Assembly (NCBI RefSeq): GCF_000001735.4
Contig: NC_003071.7
Span: 10,719,151 to 10,783,150, forward strand
Length of the DNA: 64,000 bases
Source: Arabidopsis thaliana
Lineage: Eukaryota > Streptophyta > Magnoliopsida > Brassicales > Brassicaceae
Reading direction: 5' to 3'
Position numbers and translations under genes: made by a program. This document shows, piece after piece, positions 1 through 12,471 of this stretch (its first letter is position 1; every line of letters begins with the position of its first letter). A model generated the notes under the pieces. The model had not been told where the DNA came from and did no database searches. It saw only the letters and a program-made list of their open reading frames with translations.

Positions 1-3000
1 GAATCCTCATGCTGATCTTCAAGCAATGGCTAGAGCTCATCGACTTGGCCAAACAAATAAGGTTTTAAATTTTATCTCTTAGTGCTGTCAACTTGCAATT
101 TTGTGTTCTTTTTTGTAGTTTCCCTAATTTTCCTTATATTTTCCTTTAGGTGATGATTTATAGGCTCATAAACCGAGGCACCATTGAAGAAAGGATGATG
201 CAATTGACTAAAAAGAAAATGGTTCTAGAGCATCTTGTTGTTGGGAAACTCAAAACACAAAACATTAATCAGGTAAACTTTTATTGCTTGAAGCCTTTTT
301 ACTTGATTACAAATTTCTCAACGGATTGGAGCTGGAAGGTAGAAATTCCAAGAAGAACACCTTCGGTTATAACTTATAAGTGTGAAATTAAAAGATAAAA
401 ACTTTAGAGAGAAGGGGTCCATATTTGTTAATTGTTTGTCACTAAGTATGTGTTTGTTTTGTTTTCCTGACTGCAATTTAGGAAGAGTTAGATGACATCA
501 TCAGGTATGGATCAAAGGAGCTTTTTGCTAGTGAAGATGATGAAGCAGGAAAGTCTGGAAAAATTCATTATGATGATGCGGCTATAGACAAGTAATAGAC
601 TCCTTACTCTTTTCCTCTTGTTTTGTTTTTGATTAACAAGGATATCTGATCTTTCCGATTGCTCCTTTCTTATGAAAGCTTTTGCAGTCAATTGCATGGG
701 CGTATTTCATTATTTGTCTCTATCTTCTGTTCTGCAGATTGCTTGATCGTGATCTCGTGGAGGCAGAGGAAGTCTCAGTGGATGATGAAGAGGAGAATGG
801 ATTCTTAAAGGCTTTCAAGGTTTTCTTGCCTCTTACTATTCTTCCTCTTCTATTAGTTTTCTCTGAATCAGTGTTTACTGATTTCAATGCTCCATTGGAG
901 TCTATGCTTAATTGTATTCTTATATTCCATGATATTCAGACTGTGGTTGGCTATCGAAATCCCTTCTGCTGTGCACAATCTTGTCAAATCATTACGTGCT
1001 AAGTTTGTAGGATCAATACACTTTATGCCAGTTCGCTTTGATGCTTATAGACAGTCTTTAGAAAGTGTCTATTGATTGTTCGTTCCGGCTCAATGTGAAA
1101 GCCAACTTAATGAAAATTAGTGATGATGACTTAAGTTAGAAATTTATGCTTGTGGTGATGTTGATTGAGCCAATTTATTGATTTGGTTATATTTCTTTTG
1201 AACCCTGATCATATTGAATGCGTTATATGAGTGGTCTTTAGACTTAGCTGGAACATAAGGCTGTGTCCTGCATTGCTGCTTGTCACCTCTTAATATTCGA
1301 ACTCCCTAAAACATTGTTTGTCTTTGTGTGCATATAGAACTGTTCTGAAGCAAATAGGGTGTCTGGTACTGTTTAGTGTCATTAACTCTGAAAATGATTT
1401 CCCTTGTAAGATTCTGTGATCTTCCTGTATTGTAGGTGGCTAATTTTGAATATATAGATGAAAATGAGGCAGCAGCATTAGAGGCACAGAGAGTCGCTGC
1501 TGAAAGCAAATCTTCAGCAGGCAATTCTGATAGAGCAAGTTATTGGGAAGAGTTGTTAAAAGATAAATTTGAGCTGCACCAGGCTGAGGAGCTTAATGCT
1601 CTTGGAAAAAGGAAGAGAAGTCGCAAGCAGGTTTGGTCTCTTCTTGATCCCCCTTATCCAATTGTGGCATCATATTGATAACTGGATTTTTCACCATTTA
1701 TGTTCTTTCTGATTCTGTCCTGTTTCATATATTTATTCATGTTGTCTAACTTTTCCTTTTGAATTCCTTAGGTAGCTAAATTCAGAAAGTAATAATTTAG
1801 TTGACTGTATCCTTCTAAATTGAGAAAGTATAATTTAGTTGACTGTATCCAGTATAAAACTAAACGCCCTTGTCCTCCTATCAACTGGTTTGACAGATCT
1901 TATGGGTTTACATGTTGGATCAAGTAATTGGGGTTGGTAGAGGCTCAATTAACTATAGTCTTCTGTTTTCCTCTGCAAGAAATACGTTTTGTTTCACTCT
2001 CTAACTTGATATAGCTCAATTACTGACAATATACATTGGTTTGGTCTGCCATCATCGTTTCATGTCTTTCAATAAAGGCTGTTCTAATTCTTCTATGGGA
2101 TTTTTTTCATAGTTGGTATCCATTGAAGAAGATGATCTTGCTGGTTTGGAAGATGTGAGCTCTGATGGAGATGAAAGTTATGAAGCTGAGTCAACAGATG
2201 GTGAAGCAGCAGGACAAGGAGTTCAGACGGGTCGACGGCCGTACAGAAGAAAGGGTCGCGGTATTACCACGTTTCGGATTTAATTTAATTTGTAATGGAG
2301 CTGAAAATGACTGATATTAGAAGTGTGCGCAGTTTATTAGATGAGTTTTTTTTCTATAGATAATTTGGAACCAACTCCGTTGATGGAAGGTGAGGGGAGA
2401 TCTTTCAGAGTACTGGGTTTCAACCAGAGTCAAAGGGCCATTTTTGTACAGACTTTGATGAGGTATCTACTTTCCATTAAGGCCTTTAGACGCCAGAAGC
2501 TATTCTGTCTAAATTTTACAGTTTCATCCCCCGATGCATCTAAATTATCATCAGTCTTGTGGTGCTCAATATTTACAAGTTTTTCCGGTTGGACAAAATA
2601 ATTGCAGGTATGGAGCTGGCAATTTTGATTGGAAGGAGTTTGTTCCTCGCTTAAAGCAGAAGACCTTTGAAGAAATAAATGAGTACGGGCTCAACCCTTT
2701 AATGCTCTTCTCTTCTGCTTCTTTACAAAAAACGCATCATTATAAAAAGGCTTTCTGGTTTATTCTTTAACTAATTTTTTAATGACTGTTTCTCAGATAT
2801 GGAATACTCTTCTTGAAGCACATTGCTGAAGAAATAGACGAGAATTCTCCAACCTTTTCAGGTGATCGATAATTGATATTTTCACTGTTTGCTGCTTTTC
2901 CCTAAATGAGATCATTGCTTCTCCTGTTAACCGGTTAAATGTATTAATATAATGGTCGTTGTCTATAGATGGTGTGCCCAAGGAAGGACTTAGAATAGAA

Positions 3001-4613
3001 GATGTTCTAGTCAGAATTGCTCTTCTGATACTAGTTCAGGAGAAGGTGAGTCTATTGACTTTAATTCTTCATTAAGTTCTCTCTTTTATATCTGAGTTTT
3101 TTTTTGGTATATGTTACTTCTAGTCTATAGTTTAGCTCTGTACATAAGTTTTTAATACAGTAATGTATGTTCAAACCTCACTAAGATTTGGATCCCGGGT
3201 TACTTATGTTTTTTTGGTGCTCTGGCCCGACAGGTGAAATTTGTAGAAGATCATCCAGGGAAACCTGTTTTCCCCTCTCGCATTCTTGAAAGATTCCCCG
3301 GACTGAGAAGTGGAAAAATTTGGAAGGAGGAACATGACAAGATAATGATACGTGCTGTTTTAAAGTATGAACCCTGCACCACTGTTCTTACCGAATGGTT
3401 TTATTTTCTCATCATTCTCCATTACTTGCTCACATTTTCTTTTCCTTCTCTGGAAATTTGAATCTTTAGGCATGGGTACGGACGGTGGCAAGCTATTGTT
3501 GATGACAAAGAGTTGGGGATCCAAGAGCTTATCTGCAAAGAATTGAATTTCCCTCACATAAGTTTGTCTGCTGCTGAACAAGCTGGTTTGCAGGGGCAGA
3601 ATGGTAGTGGGGGCTCTAATCCGGGAGCACAGACTAACCAGAATCCTGGAAGCGTTATTACTGGGAACAATAATGCTTCTGCTGATGGGGCTCAAGTAAA
3701 CTCGATGTTCTATTATCGGGACATGCAGAGACGACTTGTTGAGTTTGTGAAAAAGCGAGTTCTGCTTTTGGAGAAGGCGATGAATTATGAATACGCAGAG
3801 GAATATTATGTATGTTGTACCATCTGCAGTGTTGGTACTTACTCACATGTTTTGCGCTGAATTGTTTAACTTTGATTGAATCTCTGGTTGCAGGGACTTG
3901 GTGGCTCATCATCTATCCCTACTGAAGAACCAGAAGCTGAACCAAAGATCGCTGACACAGTGGGAGTGAGCTTTATTGAGGTTGATGATGAAATGCTTGA
4001 TGGACTTCCTAAGACTGATCCTATCAGTAAGTTCCATCACAAGTTTCTTTATTTAACGAGTTGTTGATTCTAATGTGAGCTCTCTGAATCTCGCTGCAGC
4101 TTCAGAAGAAATTATGGGGGCTGCTGTTGACAACAACCAAGCGCGGGTCGAAATAGCTCAACATTATAACCAGGTAAGCTATGCTTTTTTCCTTTGGTGG
4201 TAGGCTAATGTCTAGAACTAGTATATCACACTAATATCTCTCCGGTTATTCAGATGTGCAAACTTCTTGATGAGAACGCTCGGGAATCAGTCCAAGCATA
4301 TGTAAACAACCAACCACCGAGTACCAAGGTGAATGAGAGCTTCCGTGCACTCAAATCTATCAATGGTAACATTAACACAATCCTTTCGATTACATCTGAT
4401 CAATCCAAGTCACATGAAGACGACACCAAGCCAGACCTAAACAATGTTGAGATGAAGGACACGGCCGAAGAAACAAAACCGTTAAGAGGTGGCGTCGTCG
4501 ATCTGAATGTGGTGGAGGGAGAGGAGAACATTGCTGAAGCTAGTGGAAGTGTTGATGTAAAAATGGAAGAAGCCAAAGAAGAAGAGAAGCCAAAGAACAT
4601 GGTCGTTGATTGA
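1..4613 (+). CDS. PKL: PICKLE, CHD3 chromatin remodeller (C-terminal half, 5' end outside window)
   Basis: ATP-dependent Mi-2/CHD3-type nucleosome remodeller of the nucleus, known to support H3K27me3 and repress embryonic traits. The window opens inside helicase motif VI (QAMARAHRLGQTNK), so the PHD finger, chromodomains and most of the SNF2 ATPase lie upstream. Visible parts are the end of the helicase C domain, the acidic DUF1087-type region (FEYIDENEAAALEAQ), a basic linker, the DUF1086/SANT-SLIDE-like region (from NLEPTPLMEGEGRSFR) and an acidic tail ending KNMVVD. Coding exons: 1-61, 150-272, 482-591, 738-819, 1436-1630, 2113-2260, 2360-2462, 2608-2682, 2797-2861, 2969-3045, 3234-3364, 3470-3809, 3894-4026, 4100-4173, 4254-4613; all phases agree. 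It ends convergent with ARR12. The family is certain and PKL is recognised by sequence (AT2G25170 from memory). Confidence 0.97.
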
Positions 4614-5339
4614 CTCAACTGGTAAATCAAGATTCAAGACCCAAGGGGTCATGAAGTAGGAACTGTTGTATTATCTTTGGTTACATGTATGAGACTTATT
4701 CTTCCTTTTGTAAGACCTATCTTCTGCTTATGCAAACATTGGTAACATTTTAGGCTAACTTTGATATTCTTCATGTTTTCCTATTTTTGGAAAATCATGA
4801 AATTATAGTTTCTCAATCAAAGCTGTTTGGTTATGCACCTCAAGCTTTTTAACAGTGTGTGAATAGGTTCGATGAAGTCCGGTTATGTTTCCGGTTAGAC
4901 GTCGTCTGTTTCAATCTAACTACTATTCTCAATCAAACTCAAAAACTGAACTAAATAATGTAAGATACAAACACAAGAATGTTATAATACAAATTTGGGT
5001 TGACTTTAACATAATGGTTTCGAGTGTACGAAGGAATCTTTGTTGCTTTAAAATTCGTCATCATCACTTTTTCTTCATAGACTTTTTCTATAGGGTTGTT
5101 TCTTCATAGGCCCGTGAATTTTGGTTTCATACACAAAAGGGACAACTATACATTAAAATAAAAAAGTAAGAAAGTTTATTTATGAATCCTTTTTTCTTTG
5201 TTGTTTTCTTTAATGGAGTCCTAAATTGCTAGAACCAGTGGGAAAACAAATAGTTTACAATTTTAATACACAAAAGATTAGCGAGAAAAAGAGACAAACA
5301 AGATGATGATATTTGATTTATGTCTAAATGTTTGTTCTC
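4614..5339. other. Convergent intergenic: 3' UTRs of PKL and ARR12
   Basis: Holds the 3' UTR of the upstream gene and, toward the right, the 3' UTR of the response regulator on the other strand. AT-rich, with no credible coding frame and no repeat seen. Confidence 0.6.
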
Positions 5340-7641
5340 TCATATGCATGTTCTGAGTGAACTAAACCCTCCATATCCCAAATCTCCTCCAGACAAATCT
5401 CCCTGGCTCTGTTCCTGTCACATTCACAAAATCTTCATGTCAGAAATCACAATAATCTCCAAATCAGAATGGTTAATATTGGCAAAAGCTTTAATGTCAC
5501 ACCTGCTTCATCGTGGAGTTGACTATATCATCTAAGGAACCAGCATCTGCAACCATGAATCCACCACTCTGTAACTTCTGTTGGCCTACGACGAACCCTT
5601 CTTTCGGGTTACTACTACTCAACAGAGCCATAGCATCCGTGGATGGACCATAAAAGACTCCAGGTTGCACATTTGTGTTTGAATCGAAGTCCGTGTTTCT
5701 ACAGAAAGCTCGGGGATTTGTTGTATCCAAGGCTGGAGAACTCAATGTATTGGCAGAGTCACAGAATGGTATAGAGTAGCTTGATGACACATTGTTCCAT
5801 TCCAAGGGGTCGGGTCTAGAATGCGGTAATGGAGAGACATCGAACTGATGATTGATACTATTACTGTTATGTGCCGGGGGAGGAGGGTGAGTCGAAGAGG
5901 ATACAGCATTTGACCAATGCTCCAAACGTTTATTGATCTGGTGTCCTGGGAAGCCTGGAGGAGTTGCTTGTGGGTGACCTTCTAGAACCACGACATTGTT
6001 ATTAGGAGCACTGATGAGCGAGTTTTGTTGCGTAGAGAAGCTAGGAAAAGCCATGGAGGTCCCAGCAATGCTCTTGTTACTGTTCATGTTTCTACTTTTG
6101 TTGTTGTTTGTCTGAAGCTGGTCGAACTCTAAAGGCATTGGCAACCCTTGAAGTATGTTTCCTCCATCACTGTGGTTAAGAGGAAGTGATGAGACATGGT
6201 GAAACTTTCCGATATCGGTCTGGTTTTGCAAGAACATTCCTGCAGGAGGAGAAGAAAGGCTGCGGACACCGATCCCCGAAGGAGTATTGAGTCTGCCAAG
6301 AATCCCGTTTGGAGGGAAAGATCTCATTGCAGGAGCCCCACCATGGTACTGACCAGATCCAACAGGGATTGGGCGGTGATGGAAACCATCAAGTCCATTC
6401 ATTTGCATAAAATGTAACTCAGAGTTTGCCATAATAGCTTGCTGATTAGCCACACCACTGATCCTCTTCAAGTAAAGGCGGAATTTCTGCAAACCACAGC
6501 GAACAAAGTCATAAGCTTCCGAGGTGTTAAAAAACAAATCTTCGGGTTACGCAAGTTAAAAACATGAAAGATTCTTTGTAACCTGAAGATGACTGGCCAC
6601 ATTTTCTCTAGTGAGCTTCTCAACATTCATCAGATCCAAAATCTTTTTAGGCATAGCCTCTGCAATCAAAACAACACACACAAAACAGAACTTAAGTGAC
6701 ATACTGATAAGCTTACTCTCATATCAAGTGACATATTGATAAGCTTACTCTCATATCCCAATTGGTTAACAGCTGCAACAAATTTCTTATGCAGCTCAAC
6801 AGTCCAAACAACACGTTGCTTCTTTTGAGCACACGAATCATCATTATCATCTCTATCCTCATCCTCATCTTCATTATACTGATCTTTACGTTTTCTATTA
6901 CCTTTCCCATTGTTCTGATCAGAATTCCCAACACCTTCATTACCTGATCCATCTCTCTTATCACCATTATTATTACTCCCACGGTTCTTATCAAATCTAC
7001 TTCTCACGACATGTTGCCATATGTTCTTCAACTCCTCAATACGAACCGGCTTCAGTAGATAATCACAAGCACCATGAGTAACTCCCTTCATCACATACTT
7101 TGGATCACTATGCGCAGACAACACTGCAACAACAAGAAAATCATCATCACAAAACCAAGTCTAGAGATCAAAACTTTATTCCTGTAGTGAGTCATTAAGG
7201 AAATAAATGACAAAAGTTTAATTAGAAAATAATAATAATAATAAGACTTACTTATGACAGGTAGGTCCATTTCAAGACCAACAAGCTCAAGGAGTTTGAA
7301 ACCATCCATGTCAGGCATGTCAACATCACTAATAACCAGATCAAACTTGTTCTTGTTCTCTCTCAATAACTCTAAAGCCTTTTGTGCTTGGTTCGTCGTT
7401 GTTACTGCAACAGATTCCATAAAGTCTTAAACTTTTAATTCAATTCAACAATGAAACTTTCTCTCTGACAAATGTCAAATCTTACAAAATCTAACAATGG
7501 AATAAAAAAAGCTAAGTTTTTTTTAGATTTGTGTATACAAGAAGTTAGGTAGATAGATATCAAAAGATTCCACCATATGTGGATCAAATCACAGATCAAA
7601 GAGACATAAAATCTAAAAACTTGATGAAAAACAGATCCAAG

Positions 7642-7683
<42 letters not shown>

Positions 7684-7811
7684 CCATGGTATTGGCAGTG
7701 ACGAAGGAGAGATTCAAGGATTTTGAGACAAGTTTGGTCATCATCAACAGCAAGAACTCTCATTCCTACAGGAAACTGATCCAAAGCTTCTAAATTTTGT
7801 TCAACAGTCAT
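5340..7811 (-). CDS. ARR12: ARR12, type-B cytokinin response regulator
   Basis: Nuclear transcription factor at the end of the cytokinin His-Asp phosphorelay. Coding exons on the minus strand: 7685-7811, 7252-7404, 6749-7123, 6583-6659, 5503-6486, 5340-5414 (596 residues). The receiver domain (about 18-133) has the acidic cluster VDDD (23-25), phospho-acceptor D69 in [10 protein letters not shown] and K118 in YLLKPV. An acidic linker with the basic stretch GNRKRK precedes the GARP/Myb-like DNA-binding B motif (about 194-253: [11 protein letters not shown], then [19 protein letters not shown]). The rest is a long N/Q/S/P-rich activation region. Intron 1 carries a GA microsatellite beside its donor. 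The donor after exon 3 is doubled by a 32-bp tandem duplication (separate entry). Recognised by sequence; ARR10 is the nearest relative to exclude, and the C-terminal end argues for ARR12. Confidence 0.97.
6694..6757 (-). repeat. 32-bp tandem duplication doubling the ARR12 exon 3 splice donor
   Basis: Two adjacent 32-bp copies (6694-6725 and 6726-6757) differ at one base. Each carries TATGAGA followed by GTAAGC on the minus strand, so exon 3 faces two equally good donors 32 bp apart. Only the donor at 6748/6747 keeps the frame into exon 4. The other adds 32 nt and shifts the frame within the GARP DNA-binding domain. Confidence 0.9.
7647..7681. repeat. (GA)n microsatellite in ARR12 intron 1
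   Basis: About 17 GA dinucleotides lie in the first intron, four bases from the exon 1 donor (CT repeat in transcript sense). A likely length-polymorphic marker. Confidence 0.9.
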
Positions 7812-10062
7812 CGTTTTTCAACAGACCCAGAAACGAAAGATTGGATTTTTAATCTTTTTTGCAAGTTGAAGAAAGAGAGAAAGTGGGATGTGCAAGAACG
7901 TCGATGGAGAAATGAGTTAAAGATTAAATATGTGAATGGGGTCTAGAGAGAGAGAGTAGTAGTATATAATATTTAGATTTAGAGAGAGAGACAAAAAGAT
8001 TTTTCCAGCAGAGTTAAAAAAAGGAATCTTCTTTAGCTCTTCTAGCTATCTATAAATGGCTATGGAAATTGTGTGTGATCATCTTCTTAACACTATCCAC
8101 TCTTTTTCTGCAATTCTTTTTTTTTTCTTTACATTACAAAACAAATAACATTTTATTGAGAGACTTAGAAAGAATCTTTGAAACATAACCAATTTGGTTT
8201 AGTTTGGTTTGTTTTGTTTTGTATGGTTTCTTTTAAACCAAACGGAATAATAAACTCAATTATACGAAAATTCGTAATTTTTAAACGAAACTGAACCGAA
8301 ATGACTAATATTTGTCTAGTGGTTTTTGTTAAAGTGGTGTTTTAATGTCATTATACCGAATCAAAATCCGCATATTGTACCGAGTTTAAACCGTTACAAA
8401 TTGAAGTGAGTTGTTTGATTTTGGTGAGTAGTCCCTACACTTATATATAAGGATTTCCACCCTAAAAGAAACTTGTATCCCTATCCTCAGGTGATATATA
8501 ATACACCATTTTTTTTAGGTTTATCAAAAATTATCATTTGTAGGACCAACCATATATTGTACACTGGTTTAGTGACTGAACCGGATTAGTATTATTGCCA
8601 CTTCCTCTCTCTAGTCTAAAGACTTTAAAGTTTAAACTAATAAAACACACTACTTGTTTGCAATTAAATTGTGTTAAAAAGTAAAAACCAGGTAAAATAA
8701 TACTTAGGTGTTATTTGAATGGGGGAAATTAAAAAGTAATTATGTTAGAGATAGGAAAGTGTTTAAGTAAAAAGATTTTGGTTTATACTATCATTTATAT
8801 CGCATCATTATTGTGGAGATACATTTTGATTCTTGTTAATCTAGTATTGTCCAACTGTTAAACGGACAAAAAAAATTAAATTATTTCCATAATGTCAATC
8901 ACTGTTAAATACTTTCCTTAGCATTTGTTTCAGATTTAAACCGATTTACTAAAACGATTTTTGTAAAATTTTGGGTTTTAAATATATTGTAGTCACAGAA
9001 AAAAAAATCAAAACACCTAATTCGATTATTTCTATCATTAATTTAAATTTCATTTCTTATTTTTTAACAGTGTTTATATTAATTTGTTTGGTTGGATATA
9101 AGATGATAAATGGTTTTATTCCAGGATTTTGTATTAATTTACGAACCCCAAGTAGTAGTGTTAAAACGGTCTTTCTTGTTGGAGAAGACCCTTCATTTTT
9201 TTTAGCACTTGTTTACCTTCGTGACTAATTTTTATGTAAGTGTGTTTCTTGAGAAAAGTGTTTTAACTTCACTTTATAACATATGTATCAGAGAATCTCG
9301 TAGCATTACATGTAACTTAACTTCGGCAAGTCTTGGTGTTAAACTTATTATTATCTTATATATAGATTAAGCCATTCTAGCTGGTTTCTAAGGAGATTTG
9401 TCCCAAACTCGAAAACGGACTAAACAATTTTGATAGATAAGACCACATCTATCTGATATCCAGTATTGCTTTGATCGCGTAATCGAGGTCTAGATGAGGT
9501 AGTAAGTAGTAACCCTCTTTCTCCTATAAGTTTTTAAGGTACTTCACGAGGTCTAAGATATGTCCATTCATGTAGATAATACATATCTGTTTACTGTTTT
9601 TCCCTTTTCTCCTTTCATGCACTGATGTACAAGCAAATGATAAAATTGACTTAGCAAATCAATTGTAGAAACCATAAAGTAGCCTATGTTTTTTGTACAT
9701 ACTCTTAAAATCGACTATATCATTATTCTTAGAAAAACGCTATCGAAATATATGATAACGTTAAGAAAAACGCTCTAAAATATATGGTACAAAAGATAGT
9801 AAACTGACAATTGCACTCGGACTCCACTGATATCCAAATCGTAACGGTATCTGGTATTCAAATTTTAGCATCCTTTTGATCTTTTTCCAAAAATATAAAC
9901 ACTATGTCTCTTAATTACATCTTGACTTTATTTTTCACTATAATTTGGCATAGAAATGATAGACTGTCGTGGATCATTTTTCCAGCTCGGCGTATAAGAA
10001 AACAATTTTTTTCTCATAATCGTCTTAGCTTTCGGCATGGTTGAAATTATTGAATTGATCGA
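7812..10062. other. Intergenic: ARR12 promoter and AT-rich spacer
   Basis: The ARR12 leader and proximal promoter (7812 to about 8110) are rich in GAGAGA tracts. The region 8190-8410 has GGTTT/AAACC-rich low-complexity sequence of the kind common in Arabidopsis transposon remnants. Beyond that lies AT-rich spacer. The open frame at 8971-9228 lacks an ATG at its listed start and any domain, so I do not call it a gene. Confidence 0.5.
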
Positions 10063-10400
10063 TATTAGAGATATCGTCCCACGTTGAAAGTTTAGTAGGA
10101 ACTTAAGCAGTTATATATAAGATATAAGTCTCTTTACTCATTCCCGATTGATTTTGAGTTGGAAGCCCATAATCTAATATGGTATCAGTGTCCGATCTGC
10201 ATATAGTCAACCCAATCCACATCGGTCCACTAATCTATGCCCAAACATATCAAGACTAATGGATAGAAAAGCCATCATTTAGAAGGATCGTATTAGAGAT
10301 ATTGTCACATATTAGAAGTTAGTATAATCTTAAGTAATATTTATAAGATATAACGTTCTTCACTCATTACCAATTAGTTTTGAGTTGGAAGCTTATATTT
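10063..10400 (+). mobile_element. TRIM element (Katydid-like miniature LTR retrotransposon), old and non-coding
   Basis: Two diverged direct repeats of about 110 bp (about 10063-10178 and 10291-10400) both begin TATTAGAGATAT and both contain TTTTGAGTTGGAAGC. Directly after the left one comes TGGTATCAG (10180-10188), matching the initiator-Met-tRNA primer-binding site used by copia-like elements. The internal part is only about 110 bp and encodes nothing. Short LTRs, a PBS and no genes define a TRIM; the LTR start resembles the Arabidopsis Katydid family. The LTRs differ at many positions, so the insertion is old. The outer ends are approximate. Confidence 0.75.
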
Positions 10401-11742
10401 TGATAGAAGAATCCTTTGAATTTACTATTTTTGTGTTCTAATACTTCCGTGTCAACTGTTGTTGCGTAGGAAAACTTGCCTCTCAATGGATAAAGTAAGC
10501 TCAAAAGTTTTGTTATCGCCTTAAATTTGAATTTTATAAAATCACACCTTTGGAAATTAATATTACAAGACCATACTTTAATTACAAGTAATCAGATTGA
10601 TTGGAGTATGGTTTCAAAAACTACTATGAATATTCGAAAAGTGTATCTTGTGAAACAGTTTTAAATAGCTTTCTAAAAAAAAAACTGTTTTAAATTAGTT
10701 GACAAAACAATATTTTGGATTTTAAAAATGAGACAGGCTTTAGAGAGAGCAAGCATGCTTGAGATTGGGAAGTGCGTTACACGCTTGAGCGTGCATCAAA
10801 ACTCTTTCTTTCGTACAGTTGCAGATTAAAATCGGTTCTTAAAATTATTTAATATATGTGATAATTAAATTAAAATTCGTATGGTAAAATTAAAATCAAC
10901 GACGATATTCGTTTCTTTGACCTTTTTTTTCTTTTGCCATCGATTTCTTTTCACTTAAAAGTTTTTCTAAAAGAAAGAAAAAAAAAAAAGAAATCTTGAA
11001 CTTTAAGTTTTCTCTTGCAAATCAAAGTTAAGAAAACTCCACATGTGCAAGTGCAAGAACAGAAAATGGAGAATTTCGAACAACGTTCTCTTGCAACAGG
11101 TGTTTCAATATGCGGTTAAGTATAGTTTTTCAAGGCAAAGTATTGTTTTTCAAAATCACAATATCTGTTAATAGTGACATTTTAAAAAATTCCCGAATGA
11201 TTCGCAAAAGGTGTAATCAATACACCATAATCTCGCTTGTGGCATGTTGCTAGATAGCTTATACAGATCTATCCTCAAATCTTTTTGCTTTGCTATCTTT
11301 CTTATCAATGTTGTAAACCTTAGCTCAAAAACTTATCTTCTTTCCCCTTTGGAGGTTGAATAAATGAAAAAAAAATATGTTTTGCACACAAAAAAAAACG
11401 TCCTAACTATTATCAATCATGACAATATACTTTATATATGTATGAATGTATATATCCATGTATGTATGTATGTGACATGTATGAATGTAAGCATGTTATT
11501 ATTTTTCTTTTAAACATGTCTGCTATTATATTCCTGGATTAGTTAGATTGGACCTAATTAGATTGTACATGTATAAAACTGTTTGGTGCTAATCATAGAG
11601 TTCGATAAAGTTAATTAGACTAAAATAAATGTATATAACATCTTGTTTATCAATCATATAGTCCACAAACATAAGCTTAATTTAATTACTGTAATAATTA
11701 TATACTATTTAATGATACATTAAAATAAACGGATGTAGAAAC
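10401..11742. other. AT-rich intergenic spacer
   Basis: No coding frame or RNA gene recognised. A patch at 11440-11500 repeats TATGTATG/ATGTATGA-like units. Confidence 0.5.
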
Positions 11743-11868
11743 TTTGAGAAAAATCAAGTGTTTTTATCTCAACTGGTAAAAATTCTAAGCAAAATTTAGA
11801 AGTCGCCGGTTCAAACTAAGTTTAGGATGAAACTAATAAAGAAAAGAAAGGAAAAAACGTTTGAGAAA
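11743..11868 (+). mobile_element. tRNA-derived SINE with 9-bp target-site duplication
   Basis: A body of about 108 bp (11752-11859) is flanked by the 9-bp direct repeat TTTGAGAAA (11743-11751 and 11860-11868). It has a pol III A-box-like ATCTCAACTGGTAAA, a B-box-like GGTTCAAAC, and an A-rich tail. Its head (TCAAGTGT...CTGGTAAAA) matches the SINE at 19156-19317, so both belong to one family. It is shorter than that copy. Confidence 0.75.
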
Positions 11869-11869
11869 C

Positions 11870-11909
<40 letters not shown>
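11868..11909. repeat. (AT)n microsatellite
   Basis: An almost pure AT dinucleotide run directly downstream of the SINE tail. Confidence 0.9.
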
Positions 11910-11913
<4 letters not shown>

Positions 11914-12471
11914 CAAAAGTTTATTAGAAATTGCAAACGATGATAGCCAAGCCACCGTTTGTTTCTTAGAAGGCCATAGAAAAAATGAGATCAGACAACC
12001 AAAATTGAAAAAAAATAAAACAGTAATTAAAAGTTATATGGTTATCTTAATTTGTTTACAAAATATGGTTATTCAGTTAAATCACCCTATACTATATTGT
12101 CCCTCTACAAAAATTAGGTATTTTCTTAAATCTTGACTTTGGGGGAGTTGGATATTTTCGACGAAGAATATCAAAAATCTAAAAAGACATGTTTTGGATA
12201 TGTAAAACAAAATTTAGAAAAGTATCTTATATATAAGGTATGTTATCTCCAAAAAAATGTAATAGTAGATTTGCATTTCTAGTCAATATGTTGATATTAA
12301 ACACCAATAAAATAGTCAATGCACTAATTAAGTTGCCATTTTCATGCATCAAAACACACTATTTAAATATTGCCATCCACCATAAGATTTTAAAATAAAG
12401 AAAACATTCAAAACATCACGTTCTTAGAACTTAAAACTAAATTGACAAACACAAAATTTCAAGCTAGGGAT

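Noticed and set aside
8971-9228. 85-residue open frame in the ARR12-DEFL gap
   Set aside because: Lies in AT-rich DNA, starts at a non-ATG codon, has hydrophobic low-complexity content and no domain.
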